The position numbers and the translations under genes are program-made. A DNA stretch of 64,000 bases from Thermoanaerobaculia bacterium (lineage in GTDB: Bacteria; Acidobacteriota; Thermoanaerobaculia; Multivoradales; Multivoraceae): assembly GCA_022823665.1 (NCBI GenBank), contig JAJEHN010000028.1, forward strand, positions 1-64,000, written 5' to 3'. The first letter of the stretch is position 1, and each line of letters begins with the position of its first letter. Below, piece by piece: positions 44,093 through 53,175 of the stretch. Below the pieces are notes generated by a model that saw only the letters and a list, made by a program, of their open reading frames with translations, searched no databases and was not told the DNA's origin.

Positions 44093-44884
44093 TCAGCGGC
44101 CCTCGAATCGCGGCGACCGGCGCTCGGTCAAGGCTTGCACCCCCTCGCGGGCGTCGGCGGTGCGGAAGGTCACCTCCTGCTCCGCGCTCTCCAGGTCGAG
44201 CGCCTCGCCGATCGACCGTTCGAAGGTCCCGCGCACCGTGCGCTTGGTCGCCCTGACCGCGATCGGACCGGCCGCCGCGATCTCCAGGGCCAGGTCCTCG
44301 ACCACCCGGTCGAAGTCCTCATCCGCCTCACGGCTGGCGATCCCCCACTCGACCGCCGTCGCGGCGTCGATGAGCCGCCCGCTGTAGAGGAGTTCCGCGG
44401 CGCGGGCGGGGCCGATCAGGCGCGGCAGGGTCCAGGTAGCGGCCATCCCGGGGTGGATCCCCAGCTTGACGAAGGTCATGCCGACCCGGGCGCCGGTACG
44501 GATCACGCGCATGTCGCAACCCAGGGCGAAGCACAGGCCGGCACCGATGGCGTGGCCGTTGATCGCGGCAATGGATGGCGCCGCGAGGTCGCGCACCGAG
44601 AGGTACAGGCGGTAGAAGTTCGCGCCGCCGCCCAAGCCCGGGCCGGCGTTGGCGTCCTCACTCACCTCCTCCTGGATGCTCCTGAGGCTGCCGCCGGCGC
44701 TGAAGGCCCGGCCGGCCCCGCGGACGATGACCACGCGCGTCTCGGCGCGCTCGTTGATCAACGGAACGGCGTCCCTGATCTCCGCGCCCATCGCCGGGGT
44801 CATCGCGTTCAACTGGTCCGGGACGTTCAGGGTGAGCCGCGTGATCGGCCCTTCGTGGGACAGCAGGAGGTGTTCGAAGCTCAT
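44093..44884 (-). CDS. Crotonase superfamily protein lacking both catalytic Glu residues
   Basis: 263 residues with the enoyl-CoA hydratase/isomerase fold. The oxyanion-hole segments GAGRAFSAGGSL and NGHAIGAG are present. The two Glu residues of hydratases (Glu144 and Glu164 of the rat enzyme) align with Cys118 (GAGLCFALGCD) and Phe138 (GMTFVKLGIHPG). It is therefore unlikely to be a hydratase. Isomerase, hydrolase or other crotonase chemistry is open. Divergent from nfuA. Confidence 0.88.
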   Translation of the reverse strand: MSFEHLLLSHEGPITRLTLNVPDQLNAMTPAMGAEIRDAVPLINERAETRVVIVRGAGRAFSAGGSLRSIQEEVSEDANAGPGLGGGANFYRLYLSVRDLAAPSIAAINGHAIGAGLCFALGCDMRVIRTGARVGMTFVKLGIHPGMAATWTLPRLIGPARAAELLYSGRLIDAATAVEWGIASREADEDFDRVVEDLALEIAAAGPIAVRATKRTVRGTFERSIGEALDLESAEQEVTFRTADAREGVQALTERRSPRFEGR

Positions 44885-44905
44885 GAAACGTGCTCTCCTT
44901 CAAGC

Positions 44906-44911
44906 TAGAAT
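44906..44911 (+). promoter_or_regulatory. Possible -10 element of leaderless nfuA
   Basis: TAGAAT matches five of six -10 consensus bases and ends 7 bases before the ATG at 44919. The gap to the divergent gene is only 34 bases, leaving little room for any other promoter. Confidence 0.45.
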
Positions 44912-44918
44912 GCGGCGC

Positions 44919-45485
44919 ATGCTAACGATCACCGAACTGGCGCAGAAACAGGTGACGGAAGCGATCAAGTCCGAAGAGCGCGACGACCTGGCGCTACGGA
45001 TCGCGATCACCGGCCGCAGCGGCGGCGGCTTCCGCTACCAGATGGACCTGGTCGGCCTGGACGAAACGAGGCCCGACGACGAGGTCGTCGAACTCGACGC
45101 CTTCAACGTGTACGTGGACTCCGAGAGCGCGCCGGACCTCGCCGGCGCCACCATCGACTTCGTGACCCGGCTCTCCGAGAGCGGCTTCAAATTCGACAAC
45201 CCCAACTCCCCCTGGGGCGAGGGCGTGGCCGCCGACGTTCAGCGCGTCCTCGATGAACAGATCAACCCGCAGATCGCCGCCCACGGTGGCTTCGTCACCC
45301 TCCTCGAAGTCAAGGACGAGACCGCCTACATCACGATGGGCGGCGGTTGCCAGGGCTGCGGCATGGCCGACTACACGCTCAAGCAGGGCGTCGAGCAGGC
45401 CATCGTGGAAGCCGTGCCGACCGTCCAGCGCGTCCTCGACACGACGGATCACGCCGCCGGCACGAACCCGTACTACGCGCCGTAG
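44919..45485 (+). CDS. nfuA: Fe-S cluster carrier NfuA
   Basis: Carries 4Fe-4S clusters to client enzymes. 188 residues: an N-terminal A-type-like domain (MLTITELAQKQVTEAI, without its usual Cys ligands) and a C-terminal Nfu domain with GGCQGCGMADYTLKQG, where the C-x2-C of two monomers holds the cluster. Starts at the ATG at 44919; an ATG at 44910 overlaps the presumed -10 box. Upstream of the Na+-NQR genes, whose products contain Fe-S centres. Confidence 0.94.
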   Translation: MLTITELAQKQVTEAIKSEERDDLALRIAITGRSGGGFRYQMDLVGLDETRPDDEVVELDAFNVYVDSESAPDLAGATIDFVTRLSESGFKFDNPNSPWGEGVAADVQRVLDEQINPQIAAHGGFVTLLEVKDETAYITMGGGCQGCGMADYTLKQGVEQAIVEAVPTVQRVLDTTDHAAGTNPYYAP

Positions 45486-45535
45486 CGACGTGGCGGCCTG
45501 CCCGTAAGCACGACCGCCGGAGAGGCCGCTTCCTG

Positions 45536-45564
45536 TTGCCCCAGCCCGGCGGTTGTGGAATAGT
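45536..45564 (+). promoter_or_regulatory. Probable promoter of the nqr operon
   Basis: TTGCCC (45536-45541), a 17-base spacer and AATAGT (45559-45564), with TGG immediately before the -10 as in extended -10 promoters. It lies in the 153-base gap before nqrA, about 75 bases from the ATG. The rest of this gap shows nothing I can name. Confidence 0.5.
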
Positions 45565-45638
45565 CCCGGCTGGTTGAGCGACGCGTTCCAGTTCGCCTTC
45601 GCTCGCCGGAACACCCCGACTACCGACGTCAGGATCCG

Positions 45639-47048
45639 ATGGGCACGCACCGTTTCAGGCGGGGACTGAGCCTGCCGATCGCGGGGTCTCCCGAGCAGAC
45701 GCTCGATGACGCCGCGGCGCCGGGTACGGTCGCCGTCAGCGCGGCCGACTACCCGGGCATGAAGCCGGCGATGCACGTCGGGCCGGGCGATGCCGTGCAA
45801 CGTGGTCAGCTCCTGTTCGAGGACCGCAAGCAGCCGGGCGTTCGCTTCACGTCTCCCGCCGCGGGAACCGTGACGGCAGTGAATCGCGGCGCCAAGCGGG
45901 CATTGATCTCGGTCGTCGTGCGGGTGGATCCTTCCGACCAGGCGAGCTCCAGCGGCGCCGGAGTCGGCTTCGCCAGCTACACCGGAAGACACCCGAGCGC
46001 ACTCTCGCGTGCGGAGGTCCAGGCGTTGCTCGTGGAGTCCGGGGACTGGGTCGCCCTGCGCGCGCGCCCCTTCGGACGCAGCGCCGCCGTCGATTCGGTG
46101 CCGAAGTCGATCTTCGTCACCGCGATGAACACGGAACCGTTCGCGCCCGCCGCGGACCGGATCGTCGAGGGGCGCACGGGCGATCTCGAGCGGGGTCTCG
46201 CCGCGCTGACACGGCTGACGGACGGACCGGTGTTTCTCTGCCGCGCTCCCGGCACGCTCGCCGGTGTCGAAACGAGCGAACCGGTCCGGGTCGAGGAGTT
46301 CACGGGCCCCCACCCCGCCGGCGCCGCGGGGATGCACATCCACACGCTCGACCCGGTCAACCGCAACAAGCTGGTGTGGCAGATCGGGCTGCAGGACACG
46401 CTGGCGATTGGCCGCCTGTTCGAGACGGGGACGCCGGATGTCCAGCGCATCGTCGCCCTGGCGGGTCCGCCGGTGCGCCGGCCCAGGCTCCTGCGCACGC
46501 GACTCGGCGCCGCGCTCGCCGACGTGACGAGGGGCGAGATCGGCACGGGGGCGGAAGCCGTCCCCGACGGCGCCGTGCGGGTCGTCACCGGCTCGCCGCT
46601 CGCCGGCCGGACCGCGATCGGCGAGAACGCGCCGGCCGATCTCCACGGTTACCTGGGCCGCTTCCACGAGGTCGTCTCGGTGCTCGAGGACGACCACGAC
46701 CGCCGTTTCCTGGGCTGGCTCACCCCCGGTTTCGGCGCCTTCTCCCGCGCCCGCGCCTTCGCCTCCTCCCTGCTGCCGCGCAAGTCCTTCGCGATGACGA
46801 CGACCACCTACGGCTCGCCGCGGGCGATCGTGCCGATCGGCCTCTACGAGAGCGTCTTCCCCTGGGACCTGCAGCCGACCTTCCTGCTCAAGTCCCTGGT
46901 GGCCGGCGACATCGAGCGGGCCGAGGAACTCGGCTGCCTGGAGCTGCTGGAGGAGGACCTGGCGCTCTGCACCTTCGTCTGTCCGGGCAAGACGGAGTAC
47001 GGGCCGTACCTGCGCGACGCGCTCGAACTGATCGAGAAGGAAGGCTAG
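45639..47048 (+). CDS. nqrA: Na+-translocating NADH-quinone reductase subunit A
   Basis: Peripheral quinone-associated subunit of Na+-NQR, 469 residues. GLSLPIAGSPEQ at the start, the MHVGPGDAVQRGQLLFEDRK biotinyl/lipoyl-like segment, and the conserved C-terminal FTTTTYGSPRAIVPIG-like block (here MTTTTYGSPRAIVPIG). First gene of nqrABCDEF. A 9-base gap separates it from nqrB. Confidence 0.95.
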   Translation: MGTHRFRRGLSLPIAGSPEQTLDDAAAPGTVAVSAADYPGMKPAMHVGPGDAVQRGQLLFEDRKQPGVRFTSPAAGTVTAVNRGAKRALISVVVRVDPSDQASSSGAGVGFASYTGRHPSALSRAEVQALLVESGDWVALRARPFGRSAAVDSVPKSIFVTAMNTEPFAPAADRIVEGRTGDLERGLAALTRLTDGPVFLCRAPGTLAGVETSEPVRVEEFTGPHPAGAAGMHIHTLDPVNRNKLVWQIGLQDTLAIGRLFETGTPDVQRIVALAGPPVRRPRLLRTRLGAALADVTRGEIGTGAEAVPDGAVRVVTGSPLAGRTAIGENAPADLHGYLGRFHEVVSVLEDDHDRRFLGWLTPGFGAFSRARAFASSLLPRKSFAMTTTTYGSPRAIVPIGLYESVFPWDLQPTFLLKSLVAGDIERAEELGCLELLEEDLALCTFVCPGKTEYGPYLRDALELIEKEG

Positions 47049-47057
47049 AGCCGCCGG

Positions 47058-48311
47058 ATGAAACTCCTGCGCCGCATTCTCGACAGGCAGGCCCGCCACT
47101 TCGAGCCCGGGGGCCGGTTCGAGCGCTTCTACCCCTTGTACGAGGCGCCCGACACGTTCCTGTACACACCGGGCAAGACGACCGCCGGCGCCGCGCACGT
47201 GCGGGACGCGCTGGACCTGAAGCGCCTGATGATGACGGTCGTCGTGGCGCTCGTGCCCTGCGTCCTCATGGCGATGTGGAACACCGGCCGGCAGATCCAC
47301 CTGGCGATCGCCGGCGGCGCGACGGCCCTGCCGAACTGGCGCACCGACGCGATGGAGATGCTGGGGCTGCCGTTCGACGCGTCCAGCCTGCTCGCGAACA
47401 CGGCCCACGGCGCGCTCTACTACCTCCCCGTTCTCGTCGTGACGTTCGCGGTGGGCGGCCTCTGGGAGGGACTGTTCGCTGTCGTCCGGCGGCACGACGT
47501 GAACGAGGGCTTCCTGGTCACCGGCATGCTCTTCCCGCTCGTGCTGCCGCCGACGATTCCGCTCTGGCAGGTGGCGATCGGCATCACCTTCGGCGTCGTC
47601 GTCGGGAAGGAGATCTTCGGCGGTACGGGTTACAACGTCCTGAACCCGGCGCTTACGGCGCGCGTCTTCCTGTTCTTCGCCTATCCGGCCCAGATTTCCG
47701 GCGACGCCGTGTGGATCGCGGCCGGCACGTCGGCCGACGGCTACAGCGGCGCCACCGCGCTCGGCGACATCGCGGTGCTCGAGGCCGCCGAGGGTTCCGA
47801 AGCCCCGCTGAACGGACTGACCGCGATCGAGGGCAAGGTCTCCTGGATGCAGGCCTTCCTCGGCGACATTCCGGGATCGATGGGCGAGACCTCCGCGCTG
47901 GCCTGCCTGATCGGCGCGGCGATCCTGATCGCCACCGGCATCGGCTCCTGGCGGATCATGGTCGCAGCAACGGCCGGCACGGCGGCGATCTCCCTGTTGC
48001 TCAACCTCATCGCTTCGAACACGAACGCGATGCTCTCGGTCCCCTTCCACTGGCACGTCGTGCTCGGCGGGTGGGCCTTCGGCATCGTCTTCATGGCGAC
48101 GGATCCGGTGAGCGCCGCGCAGACGAACCGGGGGCGCTACATCTACGGTTTCCTCGTCGGCGTGCTGGCCATCCTGATCCGCACCGTGAACCCCGCCTTC
48201 CCGGAAGGCGTGATGCTCGGCATCCTGTTCATGAACCTGTTCGCGCCCCTGATCGACCACTACGTGCTGAAGGCGAACATCAAGCGCCGCCAGGCGCGCT
48301 ACGCGCAATAG
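47058..48311 (+). CDS. nqrB: Na+-translocating NADH-quinone reductase subunit B
   Basis: Main membrane subunit, 417 residues with about ten helices. It carries FMN bound covalently to Thr233 in [10 protein letters not shown], equivalent to Thr236 of Vibrio NqrB. It also binds riboflavin in the family. [21 protein letters not shown] is another conserved stretch. The FMN is attached by the ApbE encoded downstream. Confidence 0.96.
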   Translation: MKLLRRILDRQARHFEPGGRFERFYPLYEAPDTFLYTPGKTTAGAAHVRDALDLKRLMMTVVVALVPCVLMAMWNTGRQIHLAIAGGATALPNWRTDAMEMLGLPFDASSLLANTAHGALYYLPVLVVTFAVGGLWEGLFAVVRRHDVNEGFLVTGMLFPLVLPPTIPLWQVAIGITFGVVVGKEIFGGTGYNVLNPALTARVFLFFAYPAQISGDAVWIAAGTSADGYSGATALGDIAVLEAAEGSEAPLNGLTAIEGKVSWMQAFLGDIPGSMGETSALACLIGAAILIATGIGSWRIMVAATAGTAAISLLLNLIASNTNAMLSVPFHWHVVLGGWAFGIVFMATDPVSAAQTNRGRYIYGFLVGVLAILIRTVNPAFPEGVMLGILFMNLFAPLIDHYVLKANIKRRQARYAQ

Positions 48312-48354
48312 CGAGATAGCGCAATAGACTCTCCCCCGACCGGCGGAACTCCTC

Positions 48355-49134
48355 ATGGCAAACCGACAGGCCACCGGCTACACCCTCCTGTTCGCGACCG
48401 CGATCTGCATCGTGTGCGGGATCCTCGTGTCCTCCTTCGCGGTCAGCCTGGAGGACCTCCAGGACGAGAACATCGCCCTCGACAAGCAGAAGCGGGTGCT
48501 CGAGGCCGTGGGCCTGCTCCAGCCCGGCGAGCCGATCGACGAGGCGCAGGTCGCCGAGCGCTTCGCGCCGATCGAACCGGTGCTGATCGAGCTCGCCTCC
48601 GGCGAGGCGGTGGACGGCGAGACCGCGACCTTCGACCAGCAGCGGCGCGCCCGTGATCCCGCGACCAGCGCCGAAGCTCCCGACAACCTGGCGAAGGTCA
48701 AGCGCATTCCCGATCGGGCTCTGCTCTACGAGGTGCGCGGCGACGGCGGCGAACTCGAGATGGTCGTGCTGCCGATCGAGGGCCTCGGACTCTGGGGAAC
48801 CCTGTACGGCTTCCTGGCGCTCGACGCGGACACGACGACCGTCCGCGGCATCACCTACTACCAGCACAAGGAGACGGCGGGCCTGGGCGGCGAGGTGGAC
48901 AACCCGCGCTGGAAGGACCGCTGGCCCGGGCGCAAGGCCTTCGATGACGAGGGCAAGGTCAGCCTCGCGGTGATCAAGGGGTTTGCCGACGGTCCCGAGC
49001 AGGATCCCCACCGCGTCGACGGCCTCGCGGGCGCGACGATCACCAGCAACGGAGTGACGAACATGCTCGAGTTCTGGCTCGGCGAAAACGGCTTCGAGCC
49101 CTACCTCAACCGGATCCGCGCGGAGGCCAACTGA
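48355..49134 (+). CDS. nqrC: Na+-translocating NADH-quinone reductase subunit C
   Basis: 259 residues: one N-terminal transmembrane helix and a periplasmic FMN-binding domain. The covalent FMN site is Thr228 in [11 protein letters not shown]. The 43-base gap before it holds a short direct repeat (GCGCAATAG twice, from 48303 and 48320) and TAGACT at 48325, which might be a weak internal promoter. Its stop overlaps the nqrD start by one base. Confidence 0.95.
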   Translation: MANRQATGYTLLFATAICIVCGILVSSFAVSLEDLQDENIALDKQKRVLEAVGLLQPGEPIDEAQVAERFAPIEPVLIELASGEAVDGETATFDQQRRARDPATSAEAPDNLAKVKRIPDRALLYEVRGDGGELEMVVLPIEGLGLWGTLYGFLALDADTTTVRGITYYQHKETAGLGGEVDNPRWKDRWPGRKAFDDEGKVSLAVIKGFADGPEQDPHRVDGLAGATITSNGVTNMLEFWLGENGFEPYLNRIRAEAN

Positions 49135-49760
49135 TGGCTGTGAAGAAGAGCGAAGCGGCGCTCGACCCCCTCTTCAACAACAATCCGATCGCGCTCCAGG
49201 TGCTCGGCATCTGCTCGGCGCTGGCGGTGACCACGAAGATGGAAACCTCGGTCGTCATGTGCGCGGCCGTCATCGGCGTGCTGACCGTCTCCAATCTGAC
49301 GATCAGCATTCTCCGGCACCAGATCCCGAACAGCATCCGGATCATCGTCCAGTTGACGGTCATCGCGTCGCTGGTCATCGTCACCGACCAGATTCTCAAG
49401 GCCTACGTGTTCGAGATCAGCAAGCAGCTATCCGTGTTCGTCGGGCTGATCATCACGAACTGCATCATCATGGGCCGGGCAGAGGCGTTCGCGATGCAGA
49501 ACCCGCCGTCCCTGGCCATCCTCGACGGCATCGGCAACGGCATCGGCTACAGCGCGATCCTGATGGTCACGGCGGTCCTGCGCGAGCTGTTCGGTTCCGG
49601 GAAGCTCTACGGCTACAGCATTCTGCCCACGGTCTCGGAAGGCGGCTGGTACCTGCCGAACGGCCTGATGCTGCTGTCTCCCGCGGCCTTCTTCATCATC
49701 GGCGGATTGATCTGGGCGTTGCGGGTGTACAAGCCCGCCCAGGTCGAGATGGACGGCTAG
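49134..49760 (+). CDS. nqrD: Na+-translocating NADH-quinone reductase subunit D
   Basis: Six-helix membrane subunit, 208 residues. [25 protein letters not shown] and [16 protein letters not shown] hold the Cys residues that, with those of NqrE, ligate the intramembrane 2Fe-2S centre. Start ATG at 49134 overlaps the nqrC stop. Confidence 0.95.
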   Translation: MAVKKSEAALDPLFNNNPIALQVLGICSALAVTTKMETSVVMCAAVIGVLTVSNLTISILRHQIPNSIRIIVQLTVIASLVIVTDQILKAYVFEISKQLSVFVGLIITNCIIMGRAEAFAMQNPPSLAILDGIGNGIGYSAILMVTAVLRELFGSGKLYGYSILPTVSEGGWYLPNGLMLLSPAAFFIIGGLIWALRVYKPAQVEMDG

Positions 49761-49775
49761 AGGGAGGCCGGGACG

Positions 49776-50393
49776 ATGTTCGAGGAATACCTGAACCTTG
49801 CCGTGAAGGCCATCTTCATCGAGAACATGGCGCTGACCTTCTTCCTGGGCATGTGCTCCTTCCTGGCCGTGTCGAAGAAGGTGGAGACCGCGGTCGGCCT
49901 CGGCCTGGCGGTCATCTTCGTGCTCACCGTCACCGTGCCGGCGAACAACCTGATCCAGACCCACCTGCTGAACGAAGGGGCGCTCGCCTGGATCAGCCCG
50001 GAGTTCGCCGGCGTCGATCTGACCTTCCTGAACCTGCTCTGCTTCATCGGCACGATCGCCGCGATGGTCCAGCTCGTGGAGATGACGACCGACCGTTTCT
50101 TCCCGGCGCTTCACGCGACGCTGGGCATCTTCCTGCCGCTGATCGCCGTGAACTGCGCGATCCTGGGCGGTTCCCTGTTCATGGTCGAGCGGGACTACGA
50201 CTTCGGCGAGAGCGTCGTCTTCGGTCTGGGCAGCGGCATCGGCTGGTTCCTGGCTGTCGTCGCCCTGGCCTCCATCCGTGAGCGCCTGCGGTACAGCAAC
50301 GTGCCCCACGGTCTGCGCGGCCTGGGCATGACCTTCGTCATCACCGGACTGATGGCCTTCGGCTTCATGGCCTTCGGGGGCATCCAGCTGTGA
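49776..50393 (+). CDS. nqrE: Na+-translocating NADH-quinone reductase subunit E
   Basis: Six-helix membrane subunit, 205 residues, homologous to Nqr[27 protein letters not shown] and [16 protein letters not shown] hold the conserved Cys residues of the centre shared with NqrD. Overlaps nqrF by four bases (GTGA). Confidence 0.95.
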   Translation: MFEEYLNLAVKAIFIENMALTFFLGMCSFLAVSKKVETAVGLGLAVIFVLTVTVPANNLIQTHLLNEGALAWISPEFAGVDLTFLNLLCFIGTIAAMVQLVEMTTDRFFPALHATLGIFLPLIAVNCAILGGSLFMVERDYDFGESVVFGLGSGIGWFLAVVALASIRERLRYSNVPHGLRGLGMTFVITGLMAFGFMAFGGIQL

Positions 50394-51607
50394 TCACCGT
50401 CGTCCTCGGGGTGACGATGTTCACCGTCGTCATCCTCGCCCTGGTCACGGTCCTGATGCAGGCCAAGGCCCGGCTCGTCGCCGGCGGCGAGGTCTCGATC
50501 CTGATCAACGACGAGAAGACCCTCGCGGCGTCCACCGGCGGAACCCTGCTCGGCACCCTGGCGGAGCACCAGATCTTCATTCCCTCGGCCTGCGGCGGCC
50601 AGGGCACCTGCGGCGTCTGCACCGTCGATGTGTTCGAGGGCGGCGGCGCGATGCTGCCGACCGAGAAGACGCACATCAGCCGCCGCGAGGCCCGCGACGG
50701 CTGCCGGCTGAGCTGCCAGGTCAAGATCAAGGAGGACATGAAGATCGGCATCCCGGCCGAGGTCTTCGGGGTCAAGAAGTGGCAGTGCAAGGTCCGCTCG
50801 AACGAGAACGTCGCGACCTTCATCAAGGAGCTCGTGCTGGAACTGCCCGAGGGCGAGGAGGTCCCCTTCCGCGCCGGCGGCTACATCCAGATCGAGTGCC
50901 CGCCGCACGTCGTGAACTACAGCGACTTCACGGTGGAGGACGAGTACCACGAGGACTGGGACCGCTTCAAGCTCTGGAACCTCGTCTCCAGGGTCGACGA
51001 GACCGTGGTGCGCGCCTACTCGATGGCGAACTACCCGGAGGAGAAGGGCGTCATCATGCTGAACGTCCGCGTGGCGACGCCGCCGCCCCGCGAGATGGAC
51101 CTGCCGCCCGGCCAGATGTCGTCCTACATCTTCAACCTGAAGCCCGGCGACGACGTGACGATCGCCGGCCCCTTCGGCGAGTTCTTCGCCAAGGACACGG
51201 ACGCCGAGATGGTCTTCGTCGGCGGCGGCGCCGGCATGGCGCCGATGCGCTCCCACATCTTCGACCAGTTCCGCCGCATCCACACGGACCGCAAGGTGTC
51301 CTTCTGGTACGGCGCCCGCTCCTACCGCGAGGCCTTCTACACCGACCACTTCGACCGGATCGCGGAAGAGAACCCGAACTTCACCTGGCACCTGGCCCTC
51401 TCCGACCCGCTCGAGGAAGACAACTGGGACGGCTACACCGGCTTCATCCACCAGGTCCTCTACGACAACTACCTGAAGGACCACCCAGCCCCGGAGGACT
51501 GCGAGTACTACCTCTGCGGCCCGCCCCTGATGCTCCAGGCCTGCATGAAGATGCTCGACGACCTGGGAGTCGAGCCTGAGAACATCGCCTTCGACGACTT
51601 CGGCTAG
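50390..51607 (+). CDS. nqrF: Na+-translocating NADH-quinone reductase subunit F
   Basis: Electron entry subunit, 405 residues. After one N-terminal helix comes a 2Fe-2S ferredoxin domain ([12 protein letters not shown], fourth Cys in RLSCQ). Next are an FAD domain with [13 protein letters not shown] and a NADH domain with [14 protein letters not shown]. It passes hydride from NADH through FAD to 2Fe-2S. GTG start overlaps nqrE. A long hairpin element begins 10 bases after its stop. Confidence 0.96.
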   Translation: MITVVLGVTMFTVVILALVTVLMQAKARLVAGGEVSILINDEKTLAASTGGTLLGTLAEHQIFIPSACGGQGTCGVCTVDVFEGGGAMLPTEKTHISRREARDGCRLSCQVKIKEDMKIGIPAEVFGVKKWQCKVRSNENVATFIKELVLELPEGEEVPFRAGGYIQIECPPHVVNYSDFTVEDEYHEDWDRFKLWNLVSRVDETVVRAYSMANYPEEKGVIMLNVRVATPPPREMDLPPGQMSSYIFNLKPGDDVTIAGPFGEFFAKDTDAEMVFVGGGAGMAPMRSHIFDQFRRIHTDRKVSFWYGARSYREAFYTDHFDRIAEENPNFTWHLALSDPLEEDNWDGYTGFIHQVLYDNYLKDHPAPEDCEYYLCGPPLMLQACMKMLDDLGVEPENIAFDDFG

Positions 51608-51617
51608 GCCGAGGTGC

Positions 51618-51806
51618 CACCCGTCTGGCGGGGGTCCGGGGGAGGGGTCCCAGGTGCCGTTCGCACTCACTCGGAGAATGGAAGGGGGTGTGCTCACTGC
51701 ACTCCGCTCGCTCCGGTTGGGAATCGGATTCCGAAGGGGCGTCGGCCGTCGCTCGCTCCGAGCCACCTGGGACCCCTCCCCCGGACCCCCACCAGACTGG
51801 AGGGTG
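51618..51806 (+). repeat. Long inverted-repeat element, copy 1 (nqrF-apbE gap)
   Basis: The arms at 51630-51656 and 51764-51790 are perfectly complementary over 27 bases and extend outward with one mismatch and a 4-base bulge to 51618 and 51806. The 107-base loop holds the block at 51703-51720 and the decamer CGCTCGCTCC twice (51705 and 51750). The loop is homologous to that of copy 2 at 52942 read on the other strand. It fills most of the 265-base gap between nqrF and apbE. There is no T tract and no coding sign. Confidence 0.9.
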
Positions 51807-51872
51807 TCGGGCCATCCAGCGGCCGCTTCCTGCGAAGGGCTGGTTCGGTGGTCCTGTCGGGGGCGGAAGTGG

Positions 51873-52922
51873 ATGCCTGTGCTGGCGTTGGTTGGCTTGG
51901 TCCCGGGCTGCGCACAGGTACCTGAAGAAGTTCTGCTCCAGGGGCCCACGATGGGTACCTACTACCGGGTTCGCGTTGTGGCGGAGGCTGGCGATCGGGA
52001 GGCGATCCGGGGTCTCGTCGAGGAACGGCTGGATGCGGTGGACCGGGCGATGTCGACTTATCGACAGGACTCGGAGATCTCTCGTTTCAACCGTCTTGGA
52101 GCCGGCGAGTCCCTGGTGTTCTCGGTGGAAACCTGGGCGGTTCTGGAACTCGCCTGGCGGGTGCGCGAGGAGAGCGATGGCGCATTCGATCCGACGGTGG
52201 GGCCGCTGGTCGACGCCTGGGGCTTCGGTGCGCCCGGACGCGGTGCGGAGCCAACTGCTCCACTCGACAGTCGCCTGGCAGAGCTCCGCCGGGCGGTCGG
52301 CGCCGTCGAACTGGCATATGAGGACCGCGCTGTGCTCAAGGTCGAGAACGGAGCAGCCCTCGACCTGTCGGCGATCGCCAAGGGTTGGGCCATCGATCGT
52401 GTCTCCGAGGCCCTAACCGAGGAGAGCTACACGAATCACCTCGTCGAGGTCGGCGGCGAGATCAGGACCAGCGGCCACAGCCCAACGGGCGATCGGTGGC
52501 GAATCGCGATCGAGCAACCGCCGCCCAGACCGGCCGATTCGGACTCAGGTCCACTCCCCGATGCGCCGGGCACCGGCGCACCACCCGCGCTACACCAGGT
52601 TCTACCGATCAACGACGGCGCCCTGGCAACCTCCGGCGACTACCGCAACTACTGGGAACGCGACGGCGTGCGCTACTCCCACACGATCGATCCCCGCACC
52701 GGCCGACCCGTCCAACACGCTCTCGCCTCAGCCAGCGTATTCCACACGAGCTGCGCCCTCGCCGACGCCTATGCCACTGCCCTGATGGTCCTCGGTCCGG
52801 AGGAAGGCCTGCGCTGGGCGGACCAGAACGGCATCGCGGCCTTGCTTCTCGCCTACCGTGGAAACTCGCTGGAAGAAGTCTCCAGTGCTGCCTTCCGCAC
52901 CCGGTTCGGGAACGCCGACTAG
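51873..52922 (+). CDS. apbE: FAD:protein FMN transferase
   Basis: Attaches FMN covalently to Thr of NqrB and NqrC in the periplasm. 349 residues from the ATG at 51873, preceded by GGAAG. A short hydrophobic start ending VPGCAQ suggests a lipoprotein, although it lacks an N-terminal positive charge. GPTMGTYYRVRV, STYRQDSEISRFN, LDLSAIAKGWAID and the Mg/FAD block YSHTIDPRTGRPV are the family motifs. A Pro-rich insert lies near residues 210-230. The frame is open back to 51654 through the repeat element but is not coding there. Confidence 0.95.
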   Translation: MPVLALVGLVPGCAQVPEEVLLQGPTMGTYYRVRVVAEAGDREAIRGLVEERLDAVDRAMSTYRQDSEISRFNRLGAGESLVFSVETWAVLELAWRVREESDGAFDPTVGPLVDAWGFGAPGRGAEPTAPLDSRLAELRRAVGAVELAYEDRAVLKVENGAALDLSAIAKGWAIDRVSEALTEESYTNHLVEVGGEIRTSGHSPTGDRWRIAIEQPPPRPADSDSGPLPDAPGTGAPPALHQVLPINDGALATSGDYRNYWERDGVRYSHTIDPRTGRPVQHALASASVFHTSCALADAYATALMVLGPEEGLRWADQNGIAALLLAYRGNSLEEVSSAAFRTRFGNAD

Positions 52923-52941
52923 CCGGCAGCGACGCCCTCCA

Positions 52942-53123
52942 GCCGGTCCGGGGCTCCGTGGGGGGGAGGGTCCCGGCGGACTCGAAGCGAGCGACGCCCG
53001 GCGCCCCTGCATCAAGCGACGACCAACCGGAGCGAGCGGAGCGGAGTGCGCGCAGACCTCCCATCCTCCCCGAAAGCGCGCACGGCCGCCGGGACCCTCC
53101 CCCCCACGGAGCCCCGGACCGGC
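52942..53123 (-). repeat. Long inverted-repeat element, copy 2 (apbE-nqrM gap)
   Basis: The arms at 52942-52979 and 53086-53123 are perfectly complementary over 38 bases around a 106-base loop. Read on the minus strand, the loop matches copy 1: an 18-base block at 53023-53040 is identical, and 14 of 15 bases match at 52981-52995. The arms keep the pattern G-run, TCC, G-run, AGG-GTCCC of copy 1 but with different bases. It starts 19 bases after the apbE stop and ends 52 bases before nqrM. Confidence 0.9.
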
Positions 53124-53175
53124 GGGTGCCGCCTCGACCTCCTCCAGCACCGCGACCGGTAGACTCCTGCGAGCC

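Noticed and set aside
48303..48330. Short direct repeat GCGCAATAG and TAGACT before nqrC
   Set aside because: Nine-base repeat within 30 bases; too short to claim as an element, and nqrC is probably read with nqrAB.
44994..48374. Open frame of 1126 codons on the minus strand opposite nfuA, nqrA and nqrB
   Set aside because: Shadow frame; its translation is Arg/His/Asp-rich without domains and runs across three well-supported genes and their gaps.
51614..51925. Possible small protein inside hairpin copy 1 with a counterpart in copy 2
   Set aside because: Similar peptides can be read from both copies, but this follows from DNA similarity. The frames have no start signal, and the arms change in a way that preserves pairing rather than protein.
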